Part shown: piece by piece, positions 27,851-40,281 of the stretch
Layout of the letters: each line of letters starts with the position of its first letter
Numbering within the stretch: position 1 is the first letter of the stretch
The notes under the pieces: generated by a model
What the model was told of the DNA's origin: nothing
The model's input: the letters and a program-made list of their open reading frames with translations, nothing else
Databases searched by the model: none
Position numbers and translations under genes: made by a program
NCBI GenBank assembly: GCA_039192515.1
Contig: JBCCXA010000015.1
Span: 1-64,000, forward strand
Length of the DNA: 64,000 bases
Origin: Verrucomicrobiota bacterium
Lineage (GTDB): Bacteria > Verrucomicrobiota > Verrucomicrobiia > Methylacidiphilales > JBCCWR01
Direction of reading: 5' to 3'

Positions 27851-28875
27851 AAGATCTTGGCCTCCTTCAATATAGTAGCTGCTTCCTCGGGTAGAACAGT
27901 ATTGATATGGAACCCTGTCCCGAATTCAAACCCTGCAATTCCTGTAAGACGAGGTAAGATCTCAACATGCCAGCGATAGTCAAAAGTCGCTGTTTGCATG
28001 TCAGGCTTATCTATTCTTTTGATAGGAGCCGTATGAATGATCATGTTATAATCGGGTTTTCCGACAGCCTCAGAAAGTTGTCGAAGCACCGTTCGGACGG
28101 CATCAGCAAGGAGGAAGAGTTCATGGTCATCGCATTCAGCAAAGTGGGGTTTCTGTTGGCGGGGCATAATGCATATCTCAAAGGGAAAGCGAGATGCAAA
28201 AGGACAAAAGGCTGCGAAACCGGCGTTTTCAAACACCAGTCGCTCATTGTTTTTTAATTCATTTCGTAAAATATCCTCAAAGATATTGCGGTCCTTTTGC
28301 AAAAAATAATGACGTGCGGCTACGAGCTTTTCTTTAATAGTTATAGGTGTGATAGGCAAGGCTATGATCTGAGAATGGGAGTGGTAGATGGAAGCACCAG
28401 CCAATGCACCAAAGTTTTTGAACACAATGATGTAACGAAAGCGCTTATCTTGACTCAAATCATGAGAGCGCGCCCGGTAGGCTTTAAGCACATTGGCTAC
28501 TTCGGTGAGTTTTAGGTCTTCTAAGCATTGTTGAGCATTGGGAGTTTCAATCACTACTTCATGAGCGCCAATACCATTGATGCGGTCGTAAAATCCGACT
28601 GCTTCTTTATCTAAATTGCCTTCAACCCGCAGGGCGGGAAATCTGTTAGGAACTACACGAACCTGCCAGCCGGGCTTATTAGGTTGTGAATGCTCGTTGC
28701 GAATCGCAAAGACTTCATCAGGAGTATAACTTTCATTCCCTTCACTAAATGGGTCAGATTCCGGGTCACCCGGCGTAGGTTCCCGCATAGTAGAGGCATT
28801 CATAGGGCGGCGTAACCGCTCGGGACTAAATACAACCCATCGTCCTATGAGTGGATCTTTGCGTATTTCAGGCAT
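27847..28875 (-). CDS. galT: Galactose-1-phosphate uridylyltransferase-family protein
   Basis: A 342-residue HIT-superfamily nucleotidylyltransferase. The start PEIRKDPLIGRWVVFSPERLRRP and the active block YHSHSQIIALP, with the nucleophilic His of the HxHxQ motif, are typical of GalT. The N-terminal zinc-binding CPFC motif of classical GalT is replaced by DPFSEGNE, so that metal site is lost, as in some other bacterial members. It lies between glgA (23-base gap) and a GH57 gene, rather than with galK or galE. In this context it may move UMP or AMP between sugar 1-phosphates around glycogen metabolism; the classical galactose role is not supported by neighbours. Confidence 0.82.
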   Translation of the reverse strand: MPEIRKDPLIGRWVVFSPERLRRPMNASTMREPTPGDPESDPFSEGNESYTPDEVFAIRNEHSQPNKPGWQVRVVPNRFPALRVEGNLDKEAVGFYDRINGIGAHEVVIETPNAQQCLEDLKLTEVANVLKAYRARSHDLSQDKRFRYIIVFKNFGALAGASIYHSHSQIIALPITPITIKEKLVAARHYFLQKDRNIFEDILRNELKNNERLVFENAGFAAFCPFASRFPFEICIMPRQQKPHFAECDDHELFLLADAVRTVLRQLSEAVGKPDYNMIIHTAPIKRIDKPDMQTATFDYRWHVEILPRLTGIAGFEFGTGFHINTVLPEEAATILKEAKIL

Positions 28876-28898
28876 AGTCTTTACAAAAAAATTCTTAG

Positions 28899-30350
28899 CT
28901 AGTTGGAGACCTTACTTTTATGCAGTAAGGCATCCTCGTAGGATTTTCCATATTCATCAATTCTACCCGACCAAGAAAAATCCTGTTGCATGGCATTCAT
29001 GCGGATAGTCTGCCACTTCTTGGTGCTCTGTCGCAATCGTATTCCTTGTAAAACTTGGGCAAGGAAAGCTTCTTTGTGAAACTCTTTAAAAACGAAGCCA
29101 GTTCCGGTTAACGCGTGGTCATCCCAAGGTTGCACCGTATCGGCTAGTCCGCCTGTTGCATGAACGATTGGAATAGTGCCATATCTTTGGCTGTATAATT
29201 GGCTGAGGCCGCAAGGCTCAAAACGCGAAGGCATCAGGAAAAAGTCGCAACCCGCTTCAATCAGGTGGGATAGAGGCATATCAAAGCCTATATGCACACT
29301 CACTTGGTTGGGGTTATCTTTGGCGAGGTTTGAAAAATAGTTTTCATAAGAAGCATCGCCAGATCCTAGGAGAATAAATTGTGCCCCGAGACGTAAGATT
29401 TCCTCTACTATACTCTGCGTCAACTCGAGTCCTTTTTGTTCAACGAGGCGAGTGACAATGCCAAATAGGGGTGGATTTTCATCAACTGGCAAGTGAAAAG
29501 CTTCCTGTAGTCTACGCTTGCAAAGGGCTTTGCCTTTCATATGTTTGGTCGAGTAGTTTTCCGGAATATGGGGGTCTGTTTCAGGGTTCCATGTTTCGTT
29601 GTCCATGCCGTTAGTGATGCCTCTTAATTTATGTTTATATTTCTTTAATACTCCATCTAGTCCGCAGCCTTTTGCAGGGGTAAGAATTTCATTGGCATAA
29701 GTTGGACTTACCGTGGTGATAGCATCTGCGCAAACAAGTCCTCCTTTCATCAAGTTGAGGCGTCCATAATACTCCAGGATTTCGGGCGAATTAAAAACCT
29801 TTGGAAGTCCAAGAAGGTTGAAATCTTGGGAAGAAAATATTCCCTGGTAGGCAAGGTTGTGAATGGTAAATACCGTGGCGGTTTCAAGTGCCAGGTGTCG
29901 AATAAAAACAGGCACTAAAGCACAATGCCAATCGTGAAGATGTAGAATTTGTGGCGCTGGAGTAAGAAGCTGGCTTAGCGCGGTGACAGCTTTGCTGAAG
30001 AAAACGAAACGGCTCAAGTTGTCGGGGTATTGTCCGTAGCGGTCACCATAGAGGCCCTGTCGATCAAATAATCTTGGTTCTTCAATAGCAAAAAGACGAA
30101 CATGGTTTGCAGTCTTGCCCTGCCAGATTTGTGCTCGGTACCTGTTATTGCCTACTGGAACTTCATACTGAATCCTGGTATTCCGCCATGGTTGCTCCTT
30201 GTGATCATGCATGATTCGATACATGGGGACAGTAACGGAGACACTGTGTCCAGCGCTGCGCAATGCACCTGGCAATCCTGCTAATACGTCTCCCAGGCCG
30301 CCCGTGTGCGCGTAAGGGCTAATTTCACTGGATGCGAATAATATGTTCAT
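28899..30350 (-). CDS. glgA: Glycogen (starch) synthase
   Basis: A 483-residue GT5 glycogen synthase. The N-terminal block SEISPYAHTGGLGDV matches the family's K-x-G-G region, but the first residue is His15 in place of the usual Lys. The C-terminal catalytic block SRFEPCGLSQLYSQRYG with the paired residues and the ATGGLADTV segment are intact. It extends alpha-1,4-glucan from a nucleotide glucose donor. It is the first gene of the leftward glgA-galT-GH57 operon and is divergent from rnr, with 93 bases between the two starts. No glgC or glgB is in the window. Confidence 0.93.
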   Translation of the reverse strand: MNILFASSEISPYAHTGGLGDVLAGLPGALRSAGHSVSVTVPMYRIMHDHKEQPWRNTRIQYEVPVGNNRYRAQIWQGKTANHVRLFAIEEPRLFDRQGLYGDRYGQYPDNLSRFVFFSKAVTALSQLLTPAPQILHLHDWHCALVPVFIRHLALETATVFTIHNLAYQGIFSSQDFNLLGLPKVFNSPEILEYYGRLNLMKGGLVCADAITTVSPTYANEILTPAKGCGLDGVLKKYKHKLRGITNGMDNETWNPETDPHIPENYSTKHMKGKALCKRRLQEAFHLPVDENPPLFGIVTRLVEQKGLELTQSIVEEILRLGAQFILLGSGDASYENYFSNLAKDNPNQVSVHIGFDMPLSHLIEAGCDFFLMPSRFEPCGLSQLYSQRYGTIPIVHATGGLADTVQPWDDHALTGTGFVFKEFHKEAFLAQVLQGIRLRQSTKKWQTIRMNAMQQDFSWSGRIDEYGKSYEDALLHKSKVSN

Positions 30351-30443
30351 ACCTCAACTACAGTGATAGATTGGGATCAAAGCTGCATCAGTGTCGATCA
30401 GCAATTTCTTTTAACTATTTATAAGGCATTTACCAAAGACTCT

Positions 30444-32582
30444 ATGTCGCGACAGAAAAAACTCTCCGAGGCGGTTGTCAAACTTCTAAGCCAGCCCAGA
30501 TACCAGCCACTCGACAAAAATCAAATAGCAGGAAAGCTCAAAGTGGCTTCTGACCACCGTAGAGATCTTCGAAAGGCTTTGCGCGATTTAGAGGAAGAGG
30601 GGGAAATCGCAAAAGTGCGTAAGAACTGCTGGGTCTTGGCTCAACAGGTTGATCTGATCACTGGTGTCTTAAGTTTTAGTCACAAGGGCTATGCCTTTTT
30701 GATCCCCGAGAAAGGGGGCGATGATTATTACATTGCCGCAGAGGATACTGGAGTGGCTATGCACCAAGACCTCGTGACAGCTCGCCTGAAGATAAAGTCC
30801 AAAGGCCGCTATGTTAAAGAGGACTCCAAGCGCGAAGCGGAGGTGATTAGGGTGCTTAAGAGAAGGCGTCATACCATAGTTGGGACTTTAGATAAGGCTG
30901 GTAGCTTTTGGATTGTGACTCCAGATGATTCACGCATGGTACATGATTTTTATGTTCCAGAGCCGAAGACTGGAGATCAAGCGATAGCCAACCCAGGTGA
31001 TAAGGTGGTGGTAGAAATGACTGAATGGCAAAATCGTCATGTCAACCCAGAAGGTGTCATCATAGAAAGGCTAGGCAAAGCAGGTGACCCTACCATTGAT
31101 TTTATTTCCATCGTGAAAAAATATGATCTGGCAACTGAATTTGATTCATTGGCTTTAGCTGAGCTAGCCCAATTTGCTCATCCGGAAGGAGATGCTCCTT
31201 TTCCTAAGGGCAAAGATAGACTGGATCTAAGAAAAGATTTTGTCGTTACCATAGACCCTGACGATGCGAAAGATTTTGATGACGCTATTTCGATCAATAA
31301 ACTGGTAGGCGGGAAAGTTGAGGTTGGCATCCACATCGCGGATGTAGCTCACTATGTGAGAGTAAAGTCAACGCTGGATAAGGAGGCAAAGTCTCGAGGA
31401 AATAGTGTTTACCTTCCTGGCAAGGTCATTCCTATGTTGCCTGAGGAGCTCTCCAATGGTTTATGCTCGTTAAAGCCAAAAGTGGATCGCTTGGCCTTCT
31501 CTGCTTTTATTACCCTGAGTGCTAGAGGGAAAATGACGAAGATGCGCTTCGCGAAGAGTGTGATTCATTCCAACCACCGCCTTACCTACCAAGAAGCTCT
31601 CACTCGCCTTCAACGAAAACCAAAGGACAAGCTAGACAAGTTTTTGCACAAAGCTTGGAGTGTCGCCTCATTACTAAGGAAAAACCGTTTTGCCAATGGG
31701 GCGTTAGATTTAGAAATGCCTGAAGTAAAGGTTTATTGTGATAAGCATGGTAAGGTTAAAAAAATAGCAAAGATGGAGCATGATATTTCGCATCAGCTCA
31801 TAGAAGAATTTATGCTCTTAGCCAATGAAGCGGTCGCCAGTGCACTTAAAAATAATCAGCAGCCTGCTATATACAGGGTACATGAAAAACCGGATCCTTC
31901 TAAACTAGCAGAATATCGAGAGCTCTTAGCGATTCATGGCGTGAAAGTAGGAGATCTTACAAAGGCAGGAGAGCTACAAAAGGCTCTGCAAAAAATTGCG
32001 GAGCTTCCAGAGGCGCATAGTCTGCGTGTAGGGTTATTAAAATCACTGAAACGTGCGCACTATCGACCGGAACCATTTGGACACTTTGGGTTGGCGAAAA
32101 CGAATTACACCCACTTCACCTCTCCCATTCGTCGCTATTCGGATTTGGTGGTACACCGCGCTTTGGAGCGATATGTCAGAAAAAATAAGACAAGGGCTGT
32201 ATCAGGGAAAGCCCTCAAAGATGTATCAGATCATCTTTCTTTTACCGAGAGGAATGCGGCGGAAGCCGAAAATGAACTGACCAAAATCAAGAAACTCCAG
32301 TATTTTGCCGATCAACTAAAACGCAAGAAGCGTCACAAATATACGGCTCTTATTATGGAGGTGCTCAACTTTGGCATAGTTATAGAGCTTTCAGATTTTT
32401 TGATGACAGGGCTCATTCATGTAAGTTCTATGAAAAATGACTTCTATCAATATGACCGCAGAAGAGGTCGCTTCAAAGGCCGGCGGCTTATGAACCAGTA
32501 TGCGGCAGGTCAGAAAGTTTTAGTAGAAGTAGATAAGGTTGATATGCAAAAGCAACTCATCGACTTCAAGTTGGTGAAATAA
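30444..32582 (+). CDS. rnr: Ribonuclease R
   Basis: A 712-residue 3'-5' exoribonuclease of the RNB family. It has an N-terminal winged-helix and cold-shock-like part, the RNB active site with VVTIDPDDAKDFDDAIS and its magnesium-binding aspartates, the GHFGLAKTNYTHFTSPIRRY motif, and a C-terminal S1 domain (ALIMEVLNFGIVIEL to the end). It degrades structured RNA and takes part in RNA quality control. ATG 30444 is preferred; a GTG at 30363 would add 27 residues without family resemblance that lie in the divergent glgA promoter region. Confidence 0.94.
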   Translation: MSRQKKLSEAVVKLLSQPRYQPLDKNQIAGKLKVASDHRRDLRKALRDLEEEGEIAKVRKNCWVLAQQVDLITGVLSFSHKGYAFLIPEKGGDDYYIAAEDTGVAMHQDLVTARLKIKSKGRYVKEDSKREAEVIRVLKRRRHTIVGTLDKAGSFWIVTPDDSRMVHDFYVPEPKTGDQAIANPGDKVVVEMTEWQNRHVNPEGVIIERLGKAGDPTIDFISIVKKYDLATEFDSLALAELAQFAHPEGDAPFPKGKDRLDLRKDFVVTIDPDDAKDFDDAISINKLVGGKVEVGIHIADVAHYVRVKSTLDKEAKSRGNSVYLPGKVIPMLPEELSNGLCSLKPKVDRLAFSAFITLSARGKMTKMRFAKSVIHSNHRLTYQEALTRLQRKPKDKLDKFLHKAWSVASLLRKNRFANGALDLEMPEVKVYCDKHGKVKKIAKMEHDISHQLIEEFMLLANEAVASALKNNQQPAIYRVHEKPDPSKLAEYRELLAIHGVKVGDLTKAGELQKALQKIAELPEAHSLRVGLLKSLKRAHYRPEPFGHFGLAKTNYTHFTSPIRRYSDLVVHRALERYVRKNKTRAVSGKALKDVSDHLSFTERNAAEAENELTKIKKLQYFADQLKRKKRHKYTALIMEVLNFGIVIELSDFLMTGLIHVSSMKNDFYQYDRRRGRFKGRRLMNQYAAGQKVLVEVDKVDMQKQLIDFKLVK

Positions 32583-32614
32583 ATCCAAATACAGAATTCG
32601 GGCAAATATAGTGA

Positions 32615-33724
32615 CTAATGAGCCTGAACTATTTCGAGATTATCACAGAAATTTATGCCCACTTCGCGACACATCCCTACCATTTGATTTTCAGGAGTGA
32701 CTTTTTTAATTCTAGAGATTGCTTCCTGGAAATGGACATGTCCTACAATATAGTTTTGATAGCTAACCATATGCCCCCAGAGATCGTTGTTGACTAATTC
32801 GACAGCGCCAACTCCAAAACGTGTTCCTAAAATGCGGTCGAGTGAGGTAGGTGCTCCCCCTCTTTGTAAATGACCCAGGACTACACATCGGGTGTCTTTA
32901 CCCGTAGTTGATCCAATATGATCCGCAACTCGCTGGCCAATTCCTCCTAACTTATGTTCACCTTGTGACCCGACATCTTTCTTGACCACGACATCGGTAT
33001 CCTTGGCGAACGCTCCTTCAGCTACCACTACCATAGAAGTTGTCAGATTTTCATTTTCGCGAGTGTTGATTACGTCTGTAATTTGTTCGAAGGAGAAAGG
33101 GAGTTCCGGGACGAGAATGATATCCGCACCTCCGGCCAAGCCCCCATGAAGGGCGATCCATCCAGCATAACGACCCATCACTTCAACTACCATGACACGT
33201 TTATGGCTGGTGGCGGTGGTTCTTAAGCGGTCTAGAGCATCGACTACGACACTCACGGCTGAGTCAAAACCAAAGGTGATGGCTGTAGCAGAAAGGTCAT
33301 TATCAATCGTCTTGGGTACGCCGATGGCTTTCACTCCGTTTTGGTGCAGCTCATAAGCGGTCGTTAAAGAACCGTCTCCGCCTATAACAATGATTCCCTC
33401 GATATCCAGGTCTTTTAAAGTTTTTTTGGTTTGCTCGATGAGTTCAGGAGCCAGTGATAATTTGCCGCCTTTGCCAATCTTGGTAACGAAGTGACCGCGA
33501 TTTGTGGTCCCTAATATGGTACCACCCAAGTGCATGATGTCATCGGTATCTCGGAGATTTAGCATGTCATAATTTGGCGGTTGTAACAGTCCCTCAAAGC
33601 CGTCTTTAAAACCAACAACCTCACGATCAATTTTCGCCCCTGCATGAACAACCGCACGAATGACTGCATTAAGTCCGGGACAGTCACCGCCGCATGTTAA
33701 TACTCCTATTCTCTTTTGTGCCAT
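32615..33724 (-). CDS. pfkA: 6-phosphofructokinase, group III-like
   Basis: A 369-residue phosphofructokinase. The start RIGVLTCGGDCPGLNAVIRA, the phosphoryl-donor block GGDGSLTTAY, the active block PKTIDNDLSATA and the EVMGRYAGWIA segment are clear. GGDGS with a glycine is typical of ATP-dependent enzymes, while the lysine in PKTIDND is typical of pyrophosphate-dependent and mixed group III enzymes. The donor is therefore not settled by sequence. It phosphorylates fructose 6-phosphate, the product expected from the sucrose and glycogen genes in this window. It is convergent with rnr (32-base gap). Confidence 0.93.
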   Translation of the reverse strand: MAQKRIGVLTCGGDCPGLNAVIRAVVHAGAKIDREVVGFKDGFEGLLQPPNYDMLNLRDTDDIMHLGGTILGTTNRGHFVTKIGKGGKLSLAPELIEQTKKTLKDLDIEGIIVIGGDGSLTTAYELHQNGVKAIGVPKTIDNDLSATAITFGFDSAVSVVVDALDRLRTTATSHKRVMVVEVMGRYAGWIALHGGLAGGADIILVPELPFSFEQITDVINTRENENLTTSMVVVAEGAFAKDTDVVVKKDVGSQGEHKLGGIGQRVADHIGSTTGKDTRCVVLGHLQRGGAPTSLDRILGTRFGVGAVELVNNDLWGHMVSYQNYIVGHVHFQEAISRIKKVTPENQMVGMCREVGINFCDNLEIVQAH

Positions 33725-33839
33725 GGGGAAGTACTAGAGGCTCTTAGTTTCCTAGCCAAGGTGATTTTTTAAATCCTCATCTTTTCAAAACACTATTTTG
33801 TGTTGTCATTTCAGCATGCTCCCGGCAACTTGCACAGAC

Positions 33840-36201
<2,362 letters not shown>

Positions 36202-36213
36202 TATCCACTGCTG

Positions 36214-36807
36214 ATGTTGATTGCTTTTTGGAAAAACTCGAGTGCAGGTTACCTAAAGGTCTTTTTCATAACATTAACCTGCTTGGTATTGTCGTTGGAG
36301 GTGCCGATCCATGCGCAGACTCATCATCCTAGTGCTCGAGAAGATGCCGCCATTGAGCGCGGGAAGATTCTTAGGACGGCTGATCAAATAGATATTTTAT
36401 GGAATAAAATAGAAAATCTTGAGAAAGAGGCCTCCTTTTTTAAGAAAAGAATCCAAAGTCTTGAAGAACAAAACCGCTTATTGGAAAAACAATTAGCCAT
36501 TCAACAGAAGGATGCGCAACAGAATAGAAAAGCTTTGTTAAAAGAAGTTGCTTCTATCATCGAAGATTCGCAAAAGAATGGCGTGGGTTCATCTATGGCA
36601 TCTCGGTCTACAACAGAAAACACATCCGCTATACCCGAAAAGGGCTATGAGCATGTGGTTGCTAAGGGAGAGAGTTTATGGGGAATTTCAAGAAATTATA
36701 CCAATCAAGGAATTAAAGTTACTGTTGAAGATATCCGCTTGGCAAATCAGTTGGCCAAAGGTCAAATTATTCGCGAAGGCCAAAAATTATTTATACCAAT
36801 TAAGTAG
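36214..36807 (+). CDS. Secreted coiled-coil protein with C-terminal LysM domain
   Basis: A 197-residue protein. An N-terminal signal peptide (about 1-34, ending HAQ) is followed by a coiled coil (about 45-115), a Ser/Thr-rich linker and a LysM domain (about 150-197, starting YEHVVAKGESLWGISRNY and ending LFIPIK). LysM binds peptidoglycan, so the protein is probably periplasmic and attached to the cell wall. It lies 12 bases after ligA and nine bases before the GYF-like gene, suggesting one transcript. Confidence 0.8.
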   Translation: MLIAFWKNSSAGYLKVFFITLTCLVLSLEVPIHAQTHHPSAREDAAIERGKILRTADQIDILWNKIENLEKEASFFKKRIQSLEEQNRLLEKQLAIQQKDAQQNRKALLKEVASIIEDSQKNGVGSSMASRSTTENTSAIPEKGYEHVVAKGESLWGISRNYTNQGIKVTVEDIRLANQLAKGQIIREGQKLFIPIK

Positions 36808-36816
36808 AACCTAGGT

Positions 36817-37383
36817 ATGGGGAAAAAAGACGCTAGATACCTGCTCAAGAAAACAGAGGATGGAAATACAATTGGTCCACTTACCAAGGAGGGTCTTAAA
36901 GAACTGGCTCAATCTGCCAGAGTCGCCCCGGATGATGAAGTAGCGCTGACAACGAAGCAAAATATCTGGCAGCCTGCGCCCAATGTGGATTTTTTAGAAA
37001 TGAATTGGCTTGTGCCCAGGGGTGAAAACTCCACTGGCTATGGTCCTACTACGCTAGGCACCTTACACGAATTCCTAATTGCTGGTGAAATTACGGCAGA
37101 GCACTTGGTAGAACATAAGAAAACCGGCCAGAAAAAGAAAATTATTGAATTAGTCGAAGTGCTCACAGACAAGCAAATTAAGGTCAGAAACGAAGCTAAA
37201 GAAAGTAATCCCCCAACACTAAAAAATAACGATGCCGCGCATGCAGTAGAAGAAGTTTTGGAAACGGCACGCCAATTAAGAATTCGCCAACTAGCACACG
37301 ACTTGGATGATCTTACTAAAAAACATGATGCCCTTTTGCAAAAATTTCGAAAACTCTCTGTTCAGCTTGCCCAAAAGAAGTAG
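36817..37383 (+). CDS. Cytoplasmic protein with GYF_2-like repeats, function unknown
   Basis: A 188-residue protein. Residues 1-55 look like a GYF_2-type module (GNTIGPLTKEGLKELAQS, then DDEVALTTKQNIWQPA), and residues 60-120 look like a second degenerate one (GYGPTTLGTLHEFLIAGEI). The C-terminal 60 residues are a basic coiled coil. There is no signal peptide. Such modules usually bind short proline-rich peptides or act as scaffolds. A TAGG sequence sits just before the start codon. I do not recognise a closer family. Confidence 0.6.
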   Translation: MGKKDARYLLKKTEDGNTIGPLTKEGLKELAQSARVAPDDEVALTTKQNIWQPAPNVDFLEMNWLVPRGENSTGYGPTTLGTLHEFLIAGEITAEHLVEHKKTGQKKKIIELVEVLTDKQIKVRNEAKESNPPTLKNNDAAHAVEEVLETARQLRIRQLAHDLDDLTKKHDALLQKFRKLSVQLAQKK

Positions 37384-38088
37384 TTTAAGCCAGTTGGCTT
37401 TATTCACCAACCTGATAAGATAAATAGCAGAGGATGAAGAATTTCTGAGGAGGCTTTTGGATCATCGTCTGATTCAATAATCCGAGAAGCTTTTCATTTT
37501 GCTCACTCCGTCGAATGTTAGCTTCTCATACACTCTCACATCTGCGTCTCATATTTTATAGGGTCTCGCTTTATTCTCAGTTCAATCTGCTTGGAGTATT
37601 TATCAACAGGCTTCAGCCCGAACCCTTAAATTTAGCAGGCATTCTTATATAGATGTTCTGCTTGTTCACAATATCAGTTCGGAATAGCAAGGGTAATGAT
37701 TTGATTTCTTTCCGTCATCCTCTGACTCCTCCCTACTGTCATCTCGCACGACTCCCCCCATACCGTCATCCCACGACTTGATCGGGGGATTCAGTATTCA
37801 TGGGCTGTGGCCTTAGATTGAAAGTTAAAGGCATTGCCTATGCTTAGCAGTATGAAACTCCGCAAAAGCTATGGTAGGCTGTCCGCGTTAGCTTACAAAG
37901 GAGATAAATATTGCTCTAAGTGTTTTAATTTATGAGTGTATTCGAGTCTTAATCCACTTATATGCATAGTCCGTTTTTAGAGGTCCATATTCTTGAAATG
38001 TTAGTAAATTTTGAGCTTTAAGCTTCAAGATAAAGAATTCGAGGCCGATATTTCATTACGGCCACTAATTTTTTAAATAAGGAATAAT
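37384..38088. other. Long intergenic region with palindromic repeats and no gene
   Basis: About 700 bases with no supported ORF. The middle part, 37705-37795, contains three imperfect units beginning GTCATC (about 37713, 37738 and 37765), the last being the dispersed palindrome that recurs at 7632-7659. The final 150 bases before the chemoreceptor gene are AT-rich and probably contain its promoter. I found no RNA gene or full-length copy of the 145-bp element here. Confidence 0.5.
37766..37793. repeat. Dispersed palindromic repeat, copy 2
   Basis: The reverse complement of 7632-7659 with one mismatch in 28 bases. The CCCACGACTTGATCGGGGG core forms the same stem-loop. It is the last of three GTCATC-type units in the gap before the chemoreceptor gene. 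Confidence 0.7.
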
Positions 38089-40134
38089 ATGGTGCTATCA
38101 AAATTGACTATAGGAAACCGCTTGTCAATAGGTTTTGCTACTTTACTAATGCTAATGTTAATAGTGGGCGGTGTTTGCTACGCTATTATGTCTCAAGCAA
38201 CTGGGCTATCTACCATTGTAAGTGAAGAATGTGGTGAGGCTCTAGAGATTGCAGAAGAAGTCCTTACTAGCTGGACAGAGGCAAGAGCCAACGTTGAAAA
38301 ATATATCATTACAGGACAAGATAAATTTCGTGAAAAGGCCGATACTTACCTAGTTGAGGTGAAAAAAGGAGTGGATCACGGTATAGCAGCAGTTAACAAA
38401 TTTACCCACCTGCCTAAGGTTCGGAAAGATATTGAGATTATGGATAATTCTTTCCGTAGATTTTCGGATGAATATCAAAAAATTATTCAAGTAATAGATA
38501 AGAAAAATAAATCGCAAACAGGCTTTGCAAAAACCGAGAAGCTATTTGTTGAGGACCTCGAAGCATTTATTTCCTATGAGAGAGGATTATTAACGTCTAA
38601 TTATGAGACCTTAGCTAGTAGTGAGTTAGCACGTATTATGGGGCTCATTAGCTCAACGGCTTTGCTGGAAAAAGAGGCCGCTTCGATATATGCAATGGCT
38701 ATACATGCCGAGCTCACTCATAATGTTAAGGAACTAGATGAGGCTGCCAATTCCTTTGTTAAAGTTGAAAGAGGCTTTAAAGAGCTAGAGTCAGGTGTTC
38801 AGACTGCCAAAGGAAAGGAGCTTCTAGGGGTCGCTAAGCAACATATGAATGACTACAAAGAGTCACTCTATACACTTGATAAACTGATTCATGAGTTGTA
38901 TGCGCTAGAAGACAGTATCACGCAGATCGAAATAGAGTTCACCAATGCTGCTATTGCTATGGAAAAGGATTCTATAGATGTGACTCACAAAACGATAGAG
39001 GAGGAGCACCAACTTCTAAGTGTTGGCAAAAACACTGTAGTATTTGGACTGATAATTTCGGTTGTCATAGGCATCGTATGTTGTTTGCTGATATCTCGCA
39101 GTGTCACCGGTCCAATTAAAAAACTTATAGGCTCCTTGAGAGACGCATCAGAAACTACTGCGTCTGCCGCGAGAGAACTAACTAGCTCTAGCACGACTTT
39201 AGCGGATCAATCCAGTCAGCAAGCAGCATCTTTAGAGGAGACAAGCGCCTCCGTTGAGGAGATGTCAAGTATTACAAAATGTAATGCTGAAACATGCGTT
39301 AAATCCAAGACACTTTCCGCCCAAGCAGTAGCTGCTGCTCAAAACGGCCTAGATGGCATGGGTAAACTCAATCAGGGCGTAGCCACCATCAAGGAATCTA
39401 CAGAAAAGATGAACTCTGCTATGGACTCGATTAAGGAAGCCAGCGGGTCTATCTCAAAAGTGATTAAAACAATAGATGAAATAGCCTTTCAAACAAATAT
39501 CCTTGCCTTAAATGCAGCAGTAGAAGCGGCTCGCGCCGGTGATGCGGGGTTGGGGTTCGCGGTAGTGGCAGATGAAGTACGGGGGCTTGCTCAGCGGAGT
39601 GCGGAAGCGGCCAAAGAAACCGCTTTGCTCATTGAAGACTCCATCGAAAAAAGTGATAGAGGGCAAGAGGTTTGCATTCTGGTAAATCAAAATTTGCAGA
39701 CCATTGCTGATAATTCTTCAAAAGTCAGCAAGGACTTGGATGAAATCTCTAGCAAAGTTAAGGAATCAAATGAGTCAACCTCACAAATTACGGATGCTTC
39801 CCGCGAACAAGAGGCAGGTATATCACAGTTAAATAATGCAATTACTGAGATCGATTCATCTACTCAACAAAATGCTGCTAGTGCTGAAGAAACCGCTAGT
39901 TCTGCTAATGTGCTTCAGGAACAAGCAAGAGAACTAAAGACTATTATTGCAGAATTAGAGGCTTTAGTTACAAAGTCAGGAGTAAGACTAGAACAGGGCC
40001 ATTCCTCCTCTTTGAATACTCAAAATGGGGAACCATCTAATGATGGAAAATCTCTCAGCCTTCCTTCTACCCAAAGTCGACAAGTTACTCCTATCGCTGC
40101 CGGCTCCCAACTGGATGATTCAGAATTCTTCTAG
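38089..40134 (+). CDS. Methyl-accepting chemotaxis protein
   Basis: A 681-residue transmembrane chemoreceptor. The first transmembrane helix is at about 12-33, a large all-helical periplasmic sensor domain spans about 35-314, and the second transmembrane helix is at about 315-335 ([18 protein letters not shown]). A HAMP-like segment follows, then the cytoplasmic signalling coil with the conserved hairpin tip ([19 protein letters not shown]) near residues 463-485. The helical sensor domain resembles four-helix-bundle or helical bimodular types. The C-terminus lacks an NWETF-type CheR-binding pentapeptide. No che genes are nearby, so it is an orphan receptor. The ligand is unknown. Confidence 0.93.
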   Translation: MVLSKLTIGNRLSIGFATLLMLMLIVGGVCYAIMSQATGLSTIVSEECGEALEIAEEVLTSWTEARANVEKYIITGQDKFREKADTYLVEVKKGVDHGIAAVNKFTHLPKVRKDIEIMDNSFRRFSDEYQKIIQVIDKKNKSQTGFAKTEKLFVEDLEAFISYERGLLTSNYETLASSELARIMGLISSTALLEKEAASIYAMAIHAELTHNVKELDEAANSFVKVERGFKELESGVQTAKGKELLGVAKQHMNDYKESLYTLDKLIHELYALEDSITQIEIEFTNAAIAMEKDSIDVTHKTIEEEHQLLSVGKNTVVFGLIISVVIGIVCCLLISRSVTGPIKKLIGSLRDASETTASAARELTSSSTTLADQSSQQAASLEETSASVEEMSSITKCNAETCVKSKTLSAQAVAAAQNGLDGMGKLNQGVATIKESTEKMNSAMDSIKEASGSISKVIKTIDEIAFQTNILALNAAVEAARAGDAGLGFAVVADEVRGLAQRSAEAAKETALLIEDSIEKSDRGQEVCILVNQNLQTIADNSSKVSKDLDEISSKVKESNESTSQITDASREQEAGISQLNNAITEIDSSTQQNAASAEETASSANVLQEQARELKTIIAELEALVTKSGVRLEQGHSSSLNTQNGEPSNDGKSLSLPSTQSRQVTPIAAGSQLDDSEFF

Positions 40135-40281
40135 CACAGGCACAATCGCATCTGCCGTCATAAATTAATTTCCTTCAATATAATCCACCAAAATTAGGAT
40201 TACCCCTGTGCCTTTAATCTATAATGGATCGTTTTTATCTCTCATTCGGGCTAGGAAAATGTGGCGGTTTCAAAAATCCTG

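Noticed and set aside
40135..40216. GCACAGG and CCTGTGC arms after the chemoreceptor gene as a terminator
   Set aside because: The arms are about 65 bases apart and no T run follows closely.
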